The notes under the pieces were generated by a model that searched no databases, was not told the origin of the DNA, and saw only the letters and a list, made by a program, of their open reading frames with translations. The translations under genes and the position numbers were made by a program. 64,000 bases of DNA from Fibrobacter sp. (GTDB taxonomy: Bacteria > Fibrobacterota > Fibrobacteria > Fibrobacterales > Fibrobacteraceae). Of the stretch, positions 60,645 through 64,000 are shown piece by piece. The stretch's first letter is position 1. Each line of letters begins with the position of its first letter. The stretch lies in contig JAKSIE010000001.1 in the NCBI GenBank assembly GCA_024398995.1, positions 62,001-126,000 on the forward strand. The letters run 5' to 3'.

Positions 60645-62945
60645 TTACCGGCCGCGACGGCGTGAGGTGAACTGCACCGGAGAGAAATCTCCGCCAGAGC
60701 CGTTTCCGCGCCCGCCATTGGAACCTCCGCGACGGTCTTGGGATCGATTGTTGCCTCGGCGGTCATCGCGATGGAAGGATGTTCTTCCATCTGTCATCCC
60801 GGACCTTCTATTGTCTGTCATCCCGGACCTTCTATTGTCTGTCATCCCGGACTTGTTCCGGGATCTCCCATCACGGTCATCGCGCTGGGTGTCGCGCAAT
60901 TCGTGCTTCGGGGTCCATGTCTTGTCGCCGAATTCAGCCTGACGGCGTTCGCGGCGAGAGGAATTTTCCCAGCGGCCTTTTTCGCCAGTCTTCTTCGGGA
61001 CGATAGAAAGTATGCTACGTTCGGCGCGCTTCTGAAGGTCCTTTTCGCGGAATTCCGGATTTTCCTCACGTTCCTTGCTGGGGCTGTAATTCTTGCCCTC
61101 GGCAATGGCGCTTCTGCTCAAAAGCAGGCGGCCGATCTTGCCTAACTTAAGGCGCTCCAAGGTGGCGCGGATCTGGGGGCGGTTCTCGGGAATGTACCAG
61201 AAGAAGAACTGCTTTTGGCTCTTCTTTTGTTCCGGGGTCTTTGCCACGTAAAGAGGTGTTCCGTCCGGTTTCATTTCGGCATAGAACATTTCCGTGGCAA
61301 TCGTCATGGGGGTGGGCGTAAAGTCCTGAACCTGTTCCAGCTGGAATCCCAGTTGCTTAGTTTCAAGAGCAAGTTCAGCCATGTCGGCCTCGGTACATCC
61401 CGGGTGGCTACTGATAAAGTAGGGGATGATCTGCTGCTTTTTGCCAATGCGAGCGCATTCGGCATCAAAGAATTCCTTGAACTTGTGGAACAGAGTAAAG
61501 CTGGGCTTGCGAATTAAATTCAGGACAGATTCCACCGTATGTTCGGGGGCTACCTTCAGGCGGCCGCTGACGTGGAACTCAATGAGGTCCCGGGCGTACT
61601 CTTCGTGTTCCTTGCGAATGTTTTCGTCGCAGTTTTCCTGCAGCAGCAAGTCGTAACGGACACCACTGCCGATGAACAAGTGCTTGACCTTGGGGTGGTT
61701 ACGGACTTCGCGGTACAAGTCGATCAATTCGCGGTGACTCGTATTCATGTTATCGCAAATCTTGGGGAAGCAGCAGCTGGGGCGGGCGCACTTGGCGCAG
61801 CGTGAACGGTCCTTGCCCCGCATCTTGTACATGTTGGCGCTGGGGCCTCCCAGGTCCGTAATGGTGCCTGCGAAGCCTTCCATGTTCACCACCTTCTCTA
61901 CTTCACGCAAAATGCTTTCGCGACTGCGGCTGGCGATGAACTTTCCCTGCTGGGCGTTAATGGCGCAGAAACTGCACCCGCCGAAACATCCGCGGTGGGT
62001 GTTGATGCTGAACTTGATCATCTCGAAGGCGGGAACGTCGCCGCGCTTCTTATAACGCGGGTGAGGTGCTCGTGCGTATGGATATTCAAAGCTTTCGTCC
62101 AGTTCGCCGTATTCCATAGGCGGATAGGCGGGGTTGATTACAACAGTCTTGTCGCCTACATCCTGCAGAATGCGGCGTTGGAACATCTTGTTGCATTCGA
62201 TGTCCACCTTGTTGTAGCTCTGGATCTGAGTCTTCTTGTTTACCACACATTCTTCGTGGCTAGGCAGGCGCAGGTCTTCCCAGGAGGTACCCAGTTCCTT
62301 GTGCTTGCCGGGAGCGGGAACCTTGTCCTTATCCACAAGAACTGCGGTCTGGGGAATATTTTTCAGACTGCTGAAGGGTACGCCTTTCTTCAGGAGACGT
62401 ACAATTTCCTTCAGGGGTTTTTCTCCCATGCCGTATACCAGAATATCCGCTTCCGTTTCTGCCAAGATGCTTGGCTTCAGACGGTCGCTCCAGTAATCGT
62501 AATGGGTGACGCGACGAAGGCTGCTTTCCAGTCCGCCAATCAAGAGCGGCACATCGGGATAAAGCATCTTAACGATTTTTGCATAAGTGTAGGTGGCGTA
62601 ATCCGGACGGAAACCGGCCTTGTTACCTGCGGTAAAGGCGTCGTCGTGACGAAGGCGTTTGCCCGCGGTGTAGTGGTTCACCATGCTGTCCATGCCGCTA
62701 CTGATGGCAAAGAACAGACGGGGCTTGCCTAATTTCTTAAAGTCTCGAAGGTCGTCGCGCCAGTTGGGCTGGGGCAAAATGGCCACACGCAAGCCTTCGT
62801 GTTCGAAAAGTCTCGCTACCACGGCGTGACCAAAACTAGGATGGTCCACATAACAGTCCGCGCTGATTACCACTACGTCGACGTAGTCCCAGCCAAGTTC
62901 GTCTAGGTCTTCTTTGCAAATCGGTAAAAAGCGTGGATCGTACAT
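60645..62945 (-). CDS. YgiQ-type radical SAM protein
   Basis: The 766-residue protein has an N-terminal cobalamin-fold-like part (ISADCYVDHPSFGHAVVARL; LIGGLESSLRRVTHYDYW) and a radical SAM core with CFGGCSFCAIN (CxxxCxxC iron-sulfur ligands), then a long C-terminal part with Arg/Asp/Gly-rich tail (about 660-766). YgiQ proteins are widespread and conserved but have no settled function. The tail contains three copies of an 8-residue unit (SGMTDNRR-type) read from the repeats at 60791-60869, so the gene tolerates repeat insertion there. Start ATG is at 62945 with a weak upstream site. It is convergent with prmA. Confidence 0.9.
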   Translation of the reverse strand: MYDPRFLPICKEDLDELGWDYVDVVVISADCYVDHPSFGHAVVARLFEHEGLRVAILPQPNWRDDLRDFKKLGKPRLFFAISSGMDSMVNHYTAGKRLRHDDAFTAGNKAGFRPDYATYTYAKIVKMLYPDVPLLIGGLESSLRRVTHYDYWSDRLKPSILAETEADILVYGMGEKPLKEIVRLLKKGVPFSSLKNIPQTAVLVDKDKVPAPGKHKELGTSWEDLRLPSHEECVVNKKTQIQSYNKVDIECNKMFQRRILQDVGDKTVVINPAYPPMEYGELDESFEYPYARAPHPRYKKRGDVPAFEMIKFSINTHRGCFGGCSFCAINAQQGKFIASRSRESILREVEKVVNMEGFAGTITDLGGPSANMYKMRGKDRSRCAKCARPSCCFPKICDNMNTSHRELIDLYREVRNHPKVKHLFIGSGVRYDLLLQENCDENIRKEHEEYARDLIEFHVSGRLKVAPEHTVESVLNLIRKPSFTLFHKFKEFFDAECARIGKKQQIIPYFISSHPGCTEADMAELALETKQLGFQLEQVQDFTPTPMTIATEMFYAEMKPDGTPLYVAKTPEQKKSQKQFFFWYIPENRPQIRATLERLKLGKIGRLLLSRSAIAEGKNYSPSKEREENPEFREKDLQKRAERSILSIVPKKTGEKGRWENSSRRERRQAEFGDKTWTPKHELRDTQRDDRDGRSRNKSGMTDNRRSGMTDNRRSGMTDGRTSFHRDDRRGNNRSQDRRGGSNGGRGNGSGGDFSPVQFTSRRRGR
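60791..60869 (+). repeat. Intragenic repeats in the YgiQ tail
   Basis: A 24-bp unit beginning CTGTCATCCCGGACCTTC occurs twice in tandem (60791-60814, 60815-60838). A third, divergent copy follows (60839-60869) with TCCCGGA-CTTGT-TCCGGGA as a hairpin. The unit is a multiple of three, keeping the minus-strand frame. Confidence 0.85.
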
Positions 62946-62983
62946 AACAGAGGTCGGCCCGCGGCCTTTGAGGTTTATTCACA

Positions 62984-63098
62984 AGATAGAAAAAGTTGAG
63001 TGCCGTAAAAATAAGCTTGCTTATTTTTATGGTTGAGACGTACTATCTGCACGCGTAGCGTGCCAGGTAGAAAAAGTCGAGTGCCGTAAAAATAAGCT
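62984..63098. repeat. 34-bp direct repeat pair next to the MATE gene
   Basis: Copies at 62984-63017 and 63065-63098 share AGTGCCGTAAAAATAAGCT and differ at two positions. A near-perfect palindrome AAAAATAAGC-TT-GCTTATTTTT (63007-63028) covers the end of the first copy. The two copies make most of the 151-nt gap between the YgiQ and MATE genes; I see nothing else in that gap. The MATE stop codon (63097-63099) lies at the edge of the second copy. Confidence 0.8.
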
Positions 63099-64000
63099 AG
63101 TGCGTCGGAATCCATCCCTTGCGGCAGAGATGGATGATGTAGATGGTTCCTCTGAAGCAAAGCTCGATGCACATGGCCATCCAGGCGCCTTGCAAGCCGT
63201 GGCCTGACACGAGGAATGCTGCCAGGGGTATGCGCACAATCCACATGCTGAGAAGGTTCATCATGCTGGGAGCAAATGTGCTGCCTGCTCCGCGGAAGAC
63301 GCCGTTTGCTACGATGGATGCAGCGTAGAGAGGTTCTGCGATGGCTTCAATTCTGAGAATTGCGGTTCCTAATGCGCGAATGTCTTCGTCAACCGTAAAG
63401 AATCCAATGAGTTCCGGTGCGAAGATGTACATTAGCACGCCGGTGCATGTCATTACGATCATGCCTACGCCTGTGGTGAGGAATGCCAGCTTGCGGGTGA
63501 GATCCCTGCGTTTGGCGCCGATACTTTGGCCAATCAATGTGGTGGCGGCAGCTCCGATTCCGTAGCCTGGCATGTAACATAAGCTTTCGATGGTAATGGC
63601 GAAAGAATGGGCTGCGATAGAGATGGTCCCTAATGGCGCCACAAAGGTCATGAGCATAATCTGTGCGCTGTACATTACCAATTGTTCCAACCCGATGGGC
63701 CAGGAAATCTTGTAGGCTTTTTTCAGCTGCTTTATGGAAAGTCTGATTTTTTCGCCGGCTCGAAGTCGTAGACTTTTGCTCTTGAAAAGTAAGAAAAATA
63801 GCATGAGAGACGCAATAAAGTAGGTGGTAAGAATTGTGCCTAGGCCGGCACCAACTACGCCCAGGCCTGCGCCTGGAACTGTGATGTTGAAGCCTGCGAG
63901 GCTTACGTCTCGTGTTTCAAAAATCAGCAGGAAATTTGCCAGGACATTTATGAAGCAGGAAGTAATTTGCAGTGCGCTAGGTAACTTCATGTTGCCACTG
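63097..64000 (-). CDS. MATE-family efflux transporter (5' part outside window)
   Basis: The frame stays open to the window edge (upstream of ATG 63988-63990 it continues without stop), so the N-terminal part is missing and at least ~300 residues are seen. The visible part has 7-8 hydrophobic helices with MATE-typical pieces: ISWPIGLEQLVMYSAQIMLM, FVAPLGTISIAAHSFAITIE, GYGIGAAATTLIGQSIGA and VANGVFRGAGSTFAPSMMNL. MATE proteins export drugs or metabolites using Na+ or H+. The stop codon sits in a repeat copy, so the C terminus (CRKGWIPTH) may have been reshaped by the repeat. Confidence 0.9.
   Translation of the reverse strand, partial: SGNMKLPSALQITSCFINVLANFLLIFETRDVSLAGFNITVPGAGLGVVGAGLGTILTTYFIASLMLFFLLFKSKSLRLRAGEKIRLSIKQLKKAYKISWPIGLEQLVMYSAQIMLMTFVAPLGTISIAAHSFAITIESLCYMPGYGIGAAATTLIGQSIGAKRRDLTRKLAFLTTGVGMIVMTCTGVLMYIFAPELIGFFTVDEDIRALGTAILRIEAIAEPLYAASIVANGVFRGAGSTFAPSMMNLLSMWIVRIPLAAFLVSGHGLQGAWMAMCIELCFRGTIYIIHLCRKGWIPTH

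Noticed and set aside
60791-60869. CRISPR-like spacing of short repeats.
   Set aside because: The units are directly tandem with no unique spacers and keep a protein frame; no cas gene is near.

Overview
The window reads as chromosome of a Fibrobacter-type bacterium (Fibrobacterota; rumen or gut fibre degrader). The signs are a TIGR02147/DUF4423 family gene, many lipoproteins with Ser-rich linkers, type IX secretion (T9SS) C-terminal domains, a GH8 glycanase, a CE2-type esterase and a bacterial expansin, all in a coding style rich in AAG and GAA codons. No rRNA, tRNA, insertion sequence, integrase or CRISPR array was found. About 55 protein genes fill the window.

Layout. 0-2.3 kb: the end of a T9SS-exported carbohydrate-binding-like protein and a GH8 lipoprotein. 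2.4-5.7 kb: an 81-bp repeat cluster, then a BatD-like membrane protein, a MoxR ATPase and a glycosyltransferase. 5.8-22.9 kb: a long same-strand run with purA, a Crp/Fnr regulator, a PASTA protein, a set of envelope lipoproteins, an M6-like pseudo-protease with a T9SS tail, an SUMF1-fold lipoprotein, an NlpE-like lipoprotein, a LytTR regulator, signal peptidase I and a DinG-type nuclease-helicase. 23-31 kb: a Helicase_C_3-like protein, a c-type cytochrome divergent from a CE2 esterase, a diguanylate cyclase, and a TIGR02147 gene overlapping a large lipoprotein gene. 31-38.7 kb: ispA-dxs-SpoU methyltransferase, pyrF, and on the minus strand an MlaD protein with a small repeat protein. 38.8-46.5 kb: M18 aminopeptidase, a GtrA/FAD-oxidoreductase/GT-C operon, a BatC-like pair and the expansin. 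46.6-54.3 kb: an Rpn-type nuclease, a Y-family polymerase with a YolD-like partner, a second GGDEF protein, an EF-G/TetM-like GTPase, and a lipoprotein paralogue of the first gene in the window. 54.4-64 kb: DUF58, two DUF1232 proteins, a double-AAA ATPase, a Fic protein with a broken active-site motif, prmA, a YgiQ-type radical SAM protein and a MATE transporter cut by the window edge.

How the genes fit together. Much of the window serves the cell surface: export (lepB, T9SS cargo, lipoproteins), phospholipid/outer-membrane upkeep (mlaD, LolB-like lipoprotein), surface glycans (GtrA operon, glycosyltransferase) and attack on plant cell wall (GH8, CE2, expansin, CBM-like proteins). Pieces of a MoxR/DUF58/BatD/BatC system, normally one cluster, lie at three places.

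Most interesting signals: (1) at thirteen transcription-unit starts the start codon lies only 6-8 nt after a TATATT-like -10 box, which suggests leaderless mRNAs; (2) small mobile repeats sit in frame inside an EF-G-like GTPase and a YgiQ protein; (3) two proteins have lost catalytic residues (M6-like protease, Fic); (4) one carbohydrate-binding-like domain occurs with two different surface routes; (5) dyad operators or start-site hairpins precede the DNA polymerase, nuclease, AAA ATPase and cytochrome/esterase genes.
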